A program made the translations under genes and the position numbers. From Cordilura impudica (Eukaryota > Arthropoda > Insecta > Diptera > Scathophagidae), in NCBI GenBank assembly GCA_963682025.1, contig OY821521.1, positions 163,558,355 to 163,622,354 of the forward strand: a stretch of 64,000 nucleotides of DNA. Direction: 5' to 3'. The notes under the pieces are model-generated. The model searched no databases. It was not told where the DNA came from and was given only the letters and a program-made list of their open reading frames with translations. Positions 24,306 to 35,860 of the stretch are shown here, piece by piece. Position 1 is the first letter of the stretch; each line of letters begins with the position of its first letter.

Positions 24306-24840
24306 CGGCGAGAGAATTGACTTTGTTACAACAACAAAAAATCTTGGAGTAACTTTTAATAACACTCTAACTTGGTCGAACCACATAAATACGACTGTTG
24401 TTCAAACTTACATGAAGCTCAGAACTCTATGGCACACTCAATCTTTCATTCCCTTAAATATAAGAATACTTCTAGCCAAAACGTATTTAATTCCCGGTAT
24501 TTTATACGGGTAAAGGCACACTTAAAGTTTTATATAACAGCATAATTAGATATGTTTTTAGACTAAGAAGGTCTGCCGGAACTTCTTCCTTCACGAATAA
24601 GCTTTTCGGCGTATCATTTGAAAATCTGATGAAAATTAGAGTTCTTTTGTTTCTTCATAAAGTAATTTTCACCGCAAAACCACTTTAACTGTATGAAAAT
24701 CTCCGGTTCGCCAGATCTGGTATCTGAATGGCATTTCTAGGTCAACGCTATACGTCTTTGGAATATGCTTCCAAAATCTCAGCAACTTAACAGCAACGCT
24801 TCAAATTTTAAAAAATTCCTTTTTGAATATTTTGCATAAC
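24306..24840 (+). pseudogene. LINE reverse transcriptase, C-terminal block
   Basis: After the Transib element the LINE continues in frame with RIDFVTTTKNLGVTFNNTLTW, the 'lGv.fd..LtW..Hi' block of CR1/Jockey-type elements. A stop follows ILYG near 24511. Beyond it a shifted frame still reads VLYNSIIRYVFRLRRSA and FGVSFENLMKIRVL-type sequence, so the C-terminus is present but broken. Confidence 0.8.
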
Positions 24841-25063
24841 AATTTTATTAATTAATTAAATTAACTTATTTTCTATTTTTTCTTTTTTGTAATCTTGTAT
24901 TATTTTCTTGGTTATTGTTTACCATTTTTTCTCAAATATTTTCTGTATTTTGTAACTAAAAATGTATGTATTTTGTAGAGCCAAATTATAACTAACAATT
25001 CTCATGCCTTAGCATTATTATTCCTGTACTGTAATTATAAGATTTGTTCTTGTTGTACAGGAA

Positions 25064-25069
25064 AGCAAA

Positions 25070-25100
<31 letters not shown>

Positions 25101-25106
25101 AAATAA
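25064..25106 (+). repeat. (AAAT)n LINE tail
   Basis: About nine tandem AAAT units close the CR1/Jockey-group LINE at its 3' end, as expected for target-primed reverse transcription of elements with simple-repeat tails. Confidence 0.85.
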
Positions 25107-25842
25107 AAATGTCTGGCAATATTCGCTTAAATATGTTTTATTTTTTTATTTATTTAACGGAAAGTGGCTCGAAAATTTGTCAGATCATGATTTCAGGCAA
25201 TTGGTTTATTAATTGCGAGGGCAATTATTTTTTAGTTAAAAAAAATAAGCGTTTATGCCCAGTATTTGCTACAAAAAAAGTTAATGTGAAACACAAATAA
25301 ATTCTCAAATAATTTATCATATAAAGATTTCAATACAATATATAATATTTTTTTTTATTTATTTTTTTTTCTTGTATTTTTTCAGCACATCTGCAGTGAA
25401 TTTGTAGCAATTGTGAAGCACACAAATGTTTATTTTCTTAAGGAGTGTATGAGAAGTTGATGTGTGTGCGATTGTGATATATTTGTGAATGTTTTCAACA
25501 GATAAATATCTCATTAGGCCAATATATTGAACAGGTAGAGACAGAGCAAAGCATAAATGCTTAACTATAAAGCCACAAAAGCCCATGATAATATAAAGCA
25601 TTTATTTCCGTGCACAGCAGGATATTGAAGCGGTTTAATCAAGAACATTTTAAACATTCATTAAAATGCAGCTGAGGTCAGTTTTCTTTCTACTTTTTTT
25701 GTGTTGTATTTTATTTTGCAATATTTATTATTTTCAGAATTTTTCTTTTTGCATTTTTTTCCCCATTAATTTTAAGCATAAATAATTAAAATATGTCTCA
25801 TGTCTTGAAACCGAAAATAATGCAAAAAAAAGTTATATATAT
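25107..25842. other. AT-rich spacer
   Basis: No gene or known element is recognised between the LINE tail and the long-TIR transposon. Small open frames at 25109-25300 and 25359-25601 show no domain. Confidence 0.5.
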
Positions 25843-26440
25843 GGGGGGTTTCATGTCAAGTGCACCAACTTTTGAAACCGATGTCTTCCGATCGGGATGA
25901 AATTTGCACCAAGGTTAGTCCTATTGGATAGTAGTTTAGACACAATTTTTCAATAAGATCGGTCCAGATCTCTCTGAGTTAGAGGGGATCAAAATTTGAC
26001 ATTTTGGCCAAACAGGTGTTTTTCTCATCCATGTAACTTATTACCTATTGTTCTCAGAAAATTTTCTCCCAAATAGTTTAGATAAATATTTCTTCAATAT
26101 TTCGGAAAAAAATACTTAAAAAAAAAAAAAAAAATTTAGACTTTTTTTTTGCTAAATTAAAGCATTTTTTGCCTTTTTTTTTCAAAAAGTGCATTTTTTT
26201 TTATTTTTAATTTTTCATAAGAAAGCTTAGGATTTTTCCTTTAAGAGCTTTTTGGTCGCTTAGTGGGATGGGAGTGGGATATCTATCAAAATAAATGTTT
26301 TGTAACTCAAGACAACGGTTTTTCAATTTTTCACAAATGCACTATTTTGAATTTTTTCCTATTTGTGTGTAAAACCTTACAAATAAAATTTATACTGAGA
26401 AACTAGACAAATTAACCTTTCCGAAGGTATATAACATACC
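25843..26440 (+). repeat. Left arm of the long terminal inverted repeat
   Basis: The arm is a near-perfect inverted match to 27993-28588. It includes poly-A/T runs and the block CTGAGAAACTAGACAAATTA near its inner end. No coding potential is seen. Confidence 0.9.
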
Positions 26441-26752
26441 TAACTAAAATTTTATACCCTCGATACTGTAATACCCAGAATATGTTAACCTCAGGAAAAA
26501 AATCGCTTTTTTTCTATAGAAATGTTGAAAAATTATTTTTTTTTATTTATTTTTAATAATAATTAAATTAATGTATAATAATAATATTTAAAATAAAAAG
26601 ATAAATAACTTATTAAAATTTAATCTTAATTGCATTAGATCCATTTATATCATAACTATTTTTATACTTAATTTATTGTAGCTGATGAAGTATTTAAGTC
26701 TTGTAAATTTTTAAATACCCAGTCCTTCATCCAGCTTTTTTGTCGCCTTTAT

Positions 26753-27971
26753 TTACTGCGTTTTTTTTGTCAATCCTTTCTTGGCGTTACTAGGTTCAGC
26801 TGTTGATTTCGCTGCTGGTTTATTTGTTGTCTTTGAAAAGAAATCGCATTGAATAGAGGCAGAAAACTTTTTCAACTTGGGTCTTCCATCGACAAGCGGT
26901 ATAAAAGCATGGTATTGAGCGGTGCCATCGATTGTTACCGTAGCATCGAATCTGCTCTTCAGTGTTTTCAATGTTTCCTGATGATCCTCTTTGCTACTAA
27001 AAACTATTTTAGATTCTTTACAATAACTCTTTGCCCAATGGAATAAACCAGTCGCATCTAAGATGCGATCTTGATGAGAGCACTGGAGGCTATACTTCGC
27101 TGCATTTCTTTTAAGGTTTGCTCCAATACCATCACATGCTCCTTTACCATGAGCAGTAGGATGAAAATGCCACTCAGCTGGCATTCCAAAATCTTTTTCG
27201 TGGGCCATAAGATTTGCCAAGCTACTTTTGTTTTTAAAATGTTGACGAGCTCCGTCCGAAACGTAGTATACCTTCTGTACTGTAAATTTAGATTTTAGAA
27301 ATTTTAGTATTCTCTTCTGGTACTCATAAACTGCAACGGTATCATGTTTTAAATCGTCGGATATGATTGCCATACTTTTGTGTTCCAGTTTTTCATCTCT
27401 CATGTAGTAAATAACTACTGTGAATATAGTTGCTTGGTCGTTATTGAAGTGGAATGCTTGTATGGCATCCTGAAGAACATATTTATAGTTTTCTGCGAAA
27501 TCATATGAAATAACGAATTCACCAGACTTCAAATGTATCTTCAAACCATTGCTCTTTGACTAAAAAGTCATGGTTTCTCAAGTTTAGCAATCTTGTACAC
27601 ATTTCTTCCACAAAATCATCCACATTTAAAATGATCGTTTTCAATGTGCATCTGTCAGTCTGAATCCAAGAATCAAATTTGACCTCCTCTATATATTCTC
27701 GATCTTAAGAGTTGATTAAATTTTCTTTGATGAATGTGGTTTTCGGGCAATTGGTACATTCACCTAAGTGGTAAGAAGTTGTTGCATTAGGACACATAGC
27801 CAATTTAAGGCAATCGCGGTAATCGTGTAAATCTTCTGCCGAATCATCTGTAAAATATTTTAAGTTGATTTCCTTCCACATCAGTTCAACATTTTCATGG
27901 TAAATTTGGGTTAATTTCGTGAAGCCAGATTGAAATGTTGCAAATAACTGTTTCAGGTTACAGATAACCAT
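26753..27971 (-). pseudogene. Transposase-like protein with DFAENY and SDGA motifs, broken
   Basis: This is the only gene inside the long-TIR element. An upstream part (27971-27705) has HDYRDCLKLAMC and HLGECTNCP, a possible zinc-binding Cys/His set. A linking part (27704-27545) is coding-like in another frame. The main part (27544-26753, 263 codons) has YDFAENYKYVLQDAIQAFHF, then SDDLKHDTVAV, then YYVSDGARQHFKNK and HGKGACDGIG. I recall this pattern in many uncharacterised insect and cnidarian proteins. The spaced Asp residues (DFAEN, SDG) suggest an RNase H-fold DDE/D enzyme, but that is inference. A stop after LINS (near 27705) and a frameshift near 27545 break it. The C-terminus is Lys-rich (KKGLTKKTQ). 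Confidence 0.7.
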
Positions 27972-27992
27972 TCTCTTCTGTTATGTTATGAA

Positions 27993-28588
27993 GTTATGTT
28001 ATATACCTTCGGAAAGGTTAATTTGTCTAGTTTCTCAGTATAAGTTTTATTTGTAAGGTTTTAGACACAAATCGAAAAAAAATTCAAAATAGTGCATTTG
28101 TGAAAAATTGAAAAACCGTTGTCTTGAGTTACAAACATTTATTTTGATGGATATCCTACTCCCATCCCACTAAGCGACCAAAAAGCTCTTAAAGCAAAAA
28201 TCCTAAGCTTTCTTATGAAAAAATAAAAAAAAAAAAAAATGCACTTTTTGAAAAAAAAGGCAAAAAATGCTTTAATTTAGCAAAAAAAAGTCTAAAATTT
28301 TTTTTTTTTTTTAGGTATTTTTTTCCGAAATGTTGAAGAAATAATTATCTAAACTATTTGGGAGAAAATTTTCTGAGAACAATAGGTAATAAGTTACATG
28401 GATGAGAAAAAACACCTGTTTGGCCAAAATGTCAAATTTTGATCCCCTCTAACTCAGAGAGATCTGGACCGATCTTATTGAAAAATTGTGTCTAAACTAC
28501 TATCCAATAGGACTAACCTTGGTGCAAATTTCATCCCGATCGGAAGACATCGGTTTCAAAAGTTGGTGCACTTGACATGAAACCCCCC
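27993..28588 (-). repeat. Right arm of the long terminal inverted repeat
   Basis: This is the inverse of 25843-26440. Few differences accumulate outside homopolymer runs, suggesting the arms were recently homogenised or the element is not very old. Confidence 0.9.
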
Positions 28589-29014
28589 ATATGTACTTAT
28601 ATATGGCAATATTATATGAATGTGTCTTCATTTTAGTCACGTCATCATATTTGTTAATAATTTTTATAGCTGCACGTTAAATATCAATAAAAATAAAAAA
28701 AAAAATCTTCGAATATCTTCCATACTTATGGGTTCGGTTTTGTTAAGGTTTTGGTCATATAACATGGATTTTTATTATACTAAGAAAAACAACAACAACG
28801 GCAAAATATAAACGAACACTTATTAATGCTTCATTTTATGTTTTCTGCAAAAAGGAATGTTAAACTGGAACAGCAAAAGGAAAAAAAAATTATGAATAGA
28901 AATACCTAGAAATACGCTCTAAAAATTTGTTTAAACATAGGATCGACAATAATTTGGGAACTTTAAAAAAATATACCTATGGAAGCTCGAGTAGGGGTAA
29001 CATATTTATTGTAA
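28589..29014. other. AT-rich spacer
   Basis: No gene or known element is seen. A small open frame at 28620-28811 has no domain. Confidence 0.5.
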
Positions 29015-29344
29015 CTAGCAGATTCAAGCCCTCGAAATTCGAGTGCAAATTCTAGGAAATTTTATTTTTTCATTAAATAAAGACCCTAAAAGTATGCTAA
29101 TAATTATAGCCAATTAACAAATCAAGCACACACATAGCATTGTGTAATCTTATGTACATATGTGTTAGTAGCAACTTTAAATGCAATTTACTCAACATAA
29201 AGGGAAAAATTTTAAAATCTGTATATCTGCAAAACGGATAAAAAGAAATACCTTTCGAATAATATACGTTTGGTCAAAATTGGAATAAAACGGTAGAACA
29301 AAACATCGGTCACAAAAAATCGCCTAGCCTATTAATATTATAGA
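29015..29344 (-). mobile_element. Helitron family H1, copy 2
   Basis: On the minus strand it starts TCTATAATATTAATAGGC and ends GCTAG, with the hairpin CTCGAAATTCGAG ~11 nt inside. It is 330 bp long and flanked by A (29014) and T (29345) on the plus strand, consistent with A|T insertion. Confidence 0.92.
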
Positions 29345-29749
29345 TTATCACTAAAATATGAGAAATATTTTTAGAAATATTTAAAAAAAAGTAATATAAA
29401 AATTTCAATTGAAATATATTAGTAAACTAGCTGGCCAGGGTATTCGTTGCTGGCCCTAAGAAAATATCTGAACTTTGTATTCCATCAAATTTTTAAAATA
29501 CAATGTCGTAGAAAGTAAAGCACTACCACCCCCGAAAGTTTTAGCCGATATTCGTAGGTGCAGTGCCACGCCACACTGTGAGATTTTGCTGGCAAAATGT
29601 CTGTTCTTCGAGTGTAAAATATAAAAATGTAGTGATGCAGTTTTATAGAGAATAGTTATCCAAAATAACGCGGCAAGGTCACTTAAACGAAACTCTGCAG
29701 TAACTGCCTCACATTTCCATGCATTTCAATGGTCCGGGTAAATAATTTA
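29345..29749. other. Spacer
   Basis: No gene is recognised. GGCCAGGGTATTCGTTGCTGGCC near 29433 is a short inverted repeat of unknown meaning. Confidence 0.4.
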
Positions 29750-30526
29750 TTTTTATACCCTATACCACTATGTGGTTTGGGTATAATGACTTTGTGCTGC
29801 TGTTTGTAATTACCAAAAATATTTGACCTAGACACATCTTTTATTATACCGATCGAATCAGAATCACTGCTGATTCGATTTAACGATGTCCGTCCGTCCG
29901 TCCGTCTGTGTGTCCATGTAAAGCTTGTAATCAAACTGCAGGTCGCAAATATGAATATATTTCAACGAAATTTGGTACATAAGCTTTTTTGGGCCATAGG
30001 ATGAACGGTGCATGTTCAAACCTAGCCCCCATACAAATGACCCCTATTAAATCAACTTAAATTGCTATAAGATCCAAATTATCATATAAATCTTAGTCAA
30101 ATTGGATTTGTATGTATTTATTACATTCATTAATCAGTAGTCCAAAAATGATCCCTATGGGAGAACTCTTGGTCATAGGCCCCATATAGAGCTGCTTCCC
30201 GATCTTCACTTAAATCTATCAAAAAACAAAAATATTGCACTGATTCTTCACAAATTTTGTTTGTATATATTTTTGCAAAATACAAGAGACTTTACCAAAC
30301 ATGGTCAGGATCGGTCCACTTTGGGGCCTAGTCCCCATATAGATATAGCATCCGATATGAACTTTTTCATATCTGCAACCAAAAAAATTAATAAAAATCC
30401 CACTCAAATTTGGTTTATGCTTATTTTCTATATCCAGTTAGTTGGGCCTGAAATATAGGGCCTTTAAACGCATGGTATAGGGTATCGTATAGTCAGTCTA
30501 GACCGACTATAATTTTCTTACTTGTT
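29750..30526 (+). mobile_element. Helentron-type DINE-1/INE-1-like element, family B copy 1
   Basis: The element starts TTTTATACCCTATACCAC and ends with the inverted subterminal GGTATAGGGTAT, then a hairpin close to AGTCGGTCTAGACCGACT, then TTTTCTTACTTGTT. The 12 bp ATACCCTATACC and its inverse are the subterminal inverted repeats typical of Helentrons. The GATGTCCGTCCGTCCGTC block follows ~130 bp in. It is ~780 bp long and non-coding. Confidence 0.85.
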
Positions 30527-30682
30527 GTCATATATATTTGATGTATGTAAATATATTTGAAAAATATATTATTTCAACAATAATTTTGAAAAAAAAAAAT
30601 AAATAGATAACAATAATAGTTTAAAAAATATTCAGGATTTTATGGTGACTCTAAAAAATTCAGCGTTTTTAGTCTTCCTTGG

Positions 30683-31268
30683 ACAAAAATAATCTAACCC
30701 ATAAAAACAAGTTTTTATTAAAACTCTTTCTTTCCTTATGCATATGAGTTTAGAATATCTCCTGTGTGTTAATATCTTAAAATCAATCTTTGGCCACAAC
30801 AAGTCTATGGTTAAAGTTTCAGATCCATCGGATTAGGGGAAGTAGGGTTTCAATCTATACGTGCCTGTGCGTGACTTTGCCAAAGTTAATCTTTTTTCAC
30901 AGCAAGTCTATCGACCAGGTTTTAGATGGATCGGATAAGGGAAAGTAGGTTTTAAATCACTCCGTGACTGTGCGTGACTATGCGTGACTGCGCGTGACTA
31001 TGTCGAAGTTGATCTTTCTTTAAGTTAATCTTTTTTTCACAGCAAGTGTATGGACCAAGTTTGAGATCGATCGGATGAGGGGAAATTACATTTAGATCAC
31101 TCTATGACTGTGCGTGACTGTGTGTGGCTACCCCAAAATTAATCTGTAGTCACGACAAGACTATGGGCCAAGTTTCAGATCAATTGGATAAGGGGGGATG
31201 GGGTCCACCCATGGCAGACAGACAGTCAGACTTACAAAGAGTGTGAGTTAAAAGAGTTTAAAAAGGGT
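30683..31268 (+). repeat. Dispersed repeat family D, copy 1
   Basis: Starts near AATCTAACCCATAAAAACAA and TTAAAACTCT(T/C)TCTTTCC and ends near GGCAGACAGACAG and GAGTTAAAAGAG. Inside are tandem ~100 bp blocks with CTGTGCGTGACT(A/G)TG and CAAGTTT(C/G)AGATC. Copies occur at 35063-35788 (minus) and 55977-56182 (plus, shortened). It encodes nothing and its superfamily is unknown. Confidence 0.8.
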
Positions 31269-31419
31269 GAGCTTTATCGACCTTTGTGTTCTGGTTAAAA
31301 TTAAAGGCGGGAGTGTATTCTTTAGATTTAATAAATAAAATTCGGATAATTTTGTACACTGTTGAGCAAAGTTATAAATTTTTTAATAAAAAAAGTCACA
31401 CGAAATTTCATTTCAGTAA

Positions 31420-31680
31420 TTCAAAGAAGCAGGATATAAAATGGGGAATAATTTTAAGGCCCAAGTGTTGTAAAAAGCTGAAGAAGCTCAAAATAATTAC
31501 TACAGAAAGTTCAGACTAATGTTCTCCAGAAAGTGCAACAGAATCGCAACAAATACCGATGTTTTCCATTGCCTTCTTGTATCGTCAGATCCTTACATTA
31601 CTAGGATAAGAAGACACCATCATAAATATGTTTAGGATCTTGATGATGCCGTTAAAGAAATGATAGAAGATGAATAAAGG
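31420..31680 (+). pseudogene. Transib transposase C-terminal relic
   Basis: Two frames together give EEAQNNYYRKFRLMFSRK and then TNTDVFHCLLVSSDPYITRI, the same block as LSEEAQE...RKMSR...NEDL...SDPYMSNIR in the larger Transib copy. It ends with a KEMIEDE-like tail. It is interrupted by stops and lacks the rest of the protein. No CACAGTG end was found nearby. Confidence 0.7.
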
Positions 31681-32349
31681 TCAGTCCATATATCGTTTAT
31701 CTTGCTTCAACTAGTTTTTTTCATGGAAAAATATTGTGACTTACAGCTTTTAAGAATAAGAAAACTTTTTCAGTTTGTTTCCAAAACAAAAATTTTTAAA
31801 TAAAAAACTTTTTTTGGGTTATAAGGGCGGTGAGCGTGGCATATTTCTGTAAAATTTTGCAAACATCTTTACTTCATAATACTGATAACTTGAGTCAAGA
31901 CTTTTAATAAAGAAAATTTATTTTGGGTCCAAAATTAATATTCTAGTATATGGGCTATTGGAACTCTCCAGATATATCCAGATATATCTGCCAAGTTTCA
32001 TGAGTTTTGGTAGAGAAATAACAATTTTGGGCGAAAAAATATTTTCGTGTTTTGATGAAACTAAATTTTTCTGAACTGAGATGATAAAAGGCCAAATTTC
32101 AATGCTCTACGAGCTCTCTTCATACTTTTTTTTGCCAAGAAATGTATGCCAGGCTATTCTGAAGATTCCCTGAAAATTTCATTGAAATTGGTCCATCCAT
32201 TTTGTATGTATAGATGCTATTAATGGTACAATATTAACATTTGATTTTGAACGCCCCTCCGACGACAGAACAGTGCCTTAAGATTCTCTGCATACTACAT
32301 CAAGATCGCTGTCATTTTGAAGTCCGCATAGAAATACACACATACATAC
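31681..32349. other. Spacer of unknown origin
   Basis: No gene is seen. GGCGGTGAGCGTGGCATATTT near 31826 and ATCCAGATATATCCAGATATATC near 31974 stand out, but I could not assign them. Confidence 0.4.
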
Positions 32350-33035
32350 ACACACTTATTTTACACTTTTTACCACTTTGGGTCAGGGAATAATGTCTTT
32401 ATGCCGATGTTTGTAACTACCAAAAATATTTGACTTAGACCCATCTTTTATTATACTGATCGACTCAGAATCACTTTGTGAGCCGATTTAGCGATGTCCG
32501 TCTGTCCGTCATTTTAATCAAACTGCAGTATTGTATATGAGCTTCTATCGGCCACAAGATGAAAATCGGTTCATGTTCAGACCTAGTCCCATACAAATGA
32601 GCCCTAAGAGATCGACTTAAATTGCTATTAGTTTCAAATTAACGTATAGATCTCAGTCAAATTGGGTTTGTATGTGTTTAGTATATCCATTAATCAGTAG
32701 CCCAAAAATAATACCAATAAGACAATTCTTAGTCATAGGCCCCATATAGAGCTGCTTCCCGATCTTCACTTAAGTCTGTAAAAGAAAAACAACTATATTG
32801 AAGAGATTTTTCTCATAATTGGTTTGTATATGATTTTGCAAAAAAATAAGTGACCTTAACAAATGTGGTTAGGATCGGTCAATTTTTCGACCTAGCACTC
32901 GATATGAACTTTTTCATATGCGAAGGCAAAAAAATTAATAAGAATGCTACTCAAATTTGGTTTGTGCTTATTTTCTATATCTAAGAGATAGCGTCCCTAA
33001 ATGCATGGTATAGAATATCGTACAGACAATTTTTG
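32350..33035 (+). mobile_element. Diverged Helentron-type element, family B copy 3
   Basis: TTTGTAACTACCAAAAATAT, GATGTCCGTCTGTCCGTC and GCTGCTTCCCGATCTTCACT match family B. The 3' part GCATGGTATAGAATATCGTA is a decayed version of the subterminal repeat. The start and terminal hairpin are degraded. Confidence 0.75.
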
Positions 33036-33476
33036 AAAATAGGAGGACAAAATTAATAAGTTTGAAAATAAAGTGTGTACAAAATTGATTTTTGACATGA
33101 AGACTTTTACCACATTGGAGAAAGGTTGATCAAAAAATTGGGGATATCCGATCACAGCCATGCCTACTTTTCATACGCCCTTTTTTTTGCGAAATAGTAA
33201 AAAAAAACAAATTTAAAAAAAAAATTTTTTGACAATTTTTATATATTTTTAAAAACAAATTTAATACAAAAAATTAAGAAAAAAAACTAAATATATTTCT
33301 ATATAATAAAATAAAAATTAATTTGTAAAAAAAGAAATCTTAGTAAAGGAGCAAAATTGAAAAAATCTTGTACAATCTGTACTACTGGTATGCTATTCAT
33401 TTGCACTATCAGAATCTGCTATACTAAACTCAATATTTTCCAATAATTTCAAATATCTGGGTTTGAAACTCCATGC
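33036..33476. other. AT-rich spacer
   Basis: No gene or repeat family is recognised, apart from A-rich runs at 33200-33350. Confidence 0.4.
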
Positions 33477-33790
33477 TTAACTAGGGGAGTTATTCTCAAA
33501 CTGCAAATATATGGATCTGATGATATTAACAGTCTTCTTATTAAATCTGTATTCGTTTCCGTCCGTGAAGTATTCCCTGTAAACTGAAGTCTCCTGAGGT
33601 TCTTCTGATAACTTTCCAATTGGAAGGATACAATGTTTAATTATTATTTTGCCATGCCAAAGAACTTTGTGCACACTGACAGGCATGTAGTACCAGGGAT
33701 ACAGTTTCAAATAGAGTTTTCTGGTTTTTAATGCGTAGCTTTCTATTACAACAGCTAGCCAATCGTTATCATCATGGAGAAATCGGTTTT
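33477..33790 (-). pseudogene. Transib transposase relic, minus strand
   Basis: The frame reads VIESYALKTRKLYLKLYPWY, then YMPVSVHKVLWHG and LPIGKLSEEPQE, which aligns with YMPSTVHKILYHG and LPIGDLSEEAQE in the 19.6-24.3 kb Transib. It decays after SEEPQE. It lies opposite in orientation to the 31420-31680 relic, which covers the next part of the protein. The two may be halves of one rearranged copy or two separate relics. Confidence 0.75.
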
Positions 33791-34125
33791 GTTCGGTTAG
33801 TCTTTATCCATCTTTTTTTTTTGGATTTTGCTGCATATATTGATACTAAAAGACTTTAATTTATCATACTGTATTATGGTTATTGAGCTTCCAATGAAAT
33901 TTTATGAAATAAAGTTGACTATATTATCGATTCGGTCTTTCTTGACGTGAAAAAGTTCGTTACGAGAAATTGTGGAAGACGCCATGTTGATTGAAAAAAA
34001 TTGTTCATCGGAGGCGGTTTCGGGCAAAAACTTTTTTCTATTTCTTTTAAAGCAAGGTCCAAAGATTCCAAAACCATTAAGGGATAAGCGGCATCTAACG
34101 GCAGTAGAAAGTTTTCGTCTACGAA

Positions 34126-34925
34126 TTTTTATACCCTATACCACTATGTGGTTTGGGTATAATGACTTTGTGCTGCTGTTTGTAACAACCAAAAATATTT
34201 GACCTAGACCCATCTTTAATTATACCGATCGAATCAGAATCATTTTCTGAGTTGATTTAACAATGTCCGTCCGTCCGTCCGTCCGTCCGTCCGTCCGTCT
34301 GTGTGTCCATGTAAAGCTTGTAATCAAACTGCAGGTCGCAAATATGAACACATTTTGATGAAATTTGGTATATAAGCTTTTATCGGCCATGGGATGAACG
34401 CTATTGAAATTGGTGAGAATCGGTCCATGCTCAGACCTAGCCCCCATACAAATTACCCATATGAAATCGACATAAATTGCCATAAGATCCAAATTGTCAT
34501 ATAGATCTTACTCAAATTGGGTTTGTATGCGTTCATTACATCCACTAATGAGTTGTCCAAAAATGATCCCTTTGAGCCCATATAGAGCTGCTTCCCGATC
34601 TTCACTTAAATCTATTAAAAAACAAAAATATTGCACTGATTCTTCTCAAATTTTGTTTGTACATATTTTTGCAAAATACAAGAGACTTTACCAAACATGA
34701 TCAGGATCGGTCCATTTTTGGACCTAGTCCCTTTATAGATATAGCATCCGATATGAACTTTTTCATATCTGCAGCCAAAAAAATTAATAAAAATCCCACT
34801 CAAATTTGGTTTTTGCTTATTTTCAATGTCCAGTTAGTTGGGCCTAAGAGATAGGGTTTCTAAACGCATGGTATAGGGTATCGTATAGTCGGTCTAGACC
34901 GACTATAATTTTCTTACTTGTTTTT
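34126..34925 (+). mobile_element. Helentron-type family B copy 2, inserted in repeat E
   Basis: Starts TTTTTATACCCTATACCAC and ends GGTATAGGGTATCG, then the perfect palindrome AGTCGGTCTAGACCGACT, then TTTTCTTACTTGTTTTT. The GTCC microsatellite at 34264-34300 has expanded relative to copy 1. Repeat E at 45.4 kb is empty at this point (CGTCTACG followed by a T-rich run), fixing the borders to within the T-run. Confidence 0.9.
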
Positions 34926-35062
34926 ATTTTAAATAATTTCAATATGGGCTTACTTAATATATTTATGTATAATAAAGTTACCTTTCTTTAAACCAATGAA
35001 AAAAAAAAAACTTAACTGGGTATTCCTTTTTAAGATAGGGTGGTCCGTTTTTTCCTTTTTAA

Positions 35063-35788
35063 GCTCTTTCTTTTAACTCATACTCTCTGTCTGTCTGTCT
35101 GTCTGTCGTGGGTCAACCACATTACCCCTTATCCAATTGATCTGAAACTTGGCCCATAGTCTTGCTGTAACTACAGATTAATTTTGGGGTAATCACGCAC
35201 AGTCCCGCATGGTCACGCACAGTCACAGAGTGATCTAAATGTCATTTCCCCTCATCTGATCGATCTGAAACTTGGTCAGTACACTAGCTGTGAAAAAAGA
35301 TTAACTTTGACTTAGTCACGCACAGTCACCCATGGTCACGCACAGTCACGGAGAGATTTAAAACGGATTTCCTCTCATCCAATAAATCTGAAACTTGGTC
35401 GATATACTTGCTGTAAAGAAAGATTAAGTTTGACATAGGCATGCACAGTCACGCATAGTCATGCACAGTCACGGAGTGCTTTAAAACCCATTTTCCCTTA
35501 TCAGATCGATCTGAAACTTGGTCGATAGACTTGCTGTAAAAAGATTAACTTTGACATAGTAACGCACAATCACGCATAGTCACGCATAGTCAAGCACAGT
35601 CACGGAGTGATTTAAACCCCACTTCCCCTCATCCAATCAATCTGAAACTTGGTCCACAGACTTGTTGTCGTCAAAGATTAATTTTAAAATAGTTACGCAA
35701 CGTCACGCACAGTCACGGAGAGATTCAAAACTCATATGCATAAGGAAAGAGAGAGTTTTAATAAAAACTTCTTTATGGGTTAGATTAT
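35063..35788 (-). repeat. Dispersed repeat family D, copy 2, inserted in repeat E
   Basis: This is the reverse complement of the family at 30683-31268. It is longer, with four to five tandem ~110 bp blocks of CACGCACAGTCACGGAG plus GATCTGAAACTTGGTC. The homologous position in repeat E at about 45820 lacks it. (GTCT)n lies at 35088-35107. Confidence 0.85.
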
Positions 35789-35860
35789 TTATAATTTATT
35801 TTTGGGGCTTTGTCTTCCTAATATTGAAAATCTAACACTGTGAGTCGGTCTACATATGTA

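Larger units (their letters stand above)
16490..25106 (+). mobile_element. CR1/Jockey-group LINE, 5'-truncated, split by piggyBac and Transib
   Basis: Reverse transcriptase coding appears in three blocks (16490-16823, 18896-19593, 24306-24840), followed by a 3' UTR and an (AAAT)n tail ending near 25106. Removing the piggyBac element with one TTAA, and the Transib element with one CGGCG, joins the blocks in frame. The 5' end is truncated before the RT domain and its exact start is uncertain. The (AAAT)n tail and RT motifs point to the CR1/Jockey group; the exact clade is not fixed. Confidence 0.8.
25843..28588 (-). mobile_element. DNA transposon with ~0.6 kb terminal inverted repeats, superfamily unknown
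   Basis: The element starts GGGGGGTTTCATGTCAAGTG and ends with the exact inverse. Inverted similarity runs about 600 bp inward on each side (25843-26440 and 27993-28588), ending at CCGAAGGTATATAACATA. Between the arms is a minus-strand transposase-like gene. Flanks are AT-rich (ATATATAT left, ATATGTAC right), so an 8 bp target duplication is possible but unprovable. I could not assign a superfamily. Confidence 0.85.
34073..35860 (+). repeat. Repeat family E, copy 1 (host of later insertions)
   Basis: ACCATTAAGGGATAAGCGGC and the following ~45 bp, then ATATGGGCTTACTTAATATA, then AACTGGGTATTCCTTTTTAAG, then TGAGTCGGTCTA match 45428-45902. A family B element (34126-34925) and repeat D (35063-35788) interrupt this copy, and the copy at 45.4 kb lacks both. 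Confidence 0.8.
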
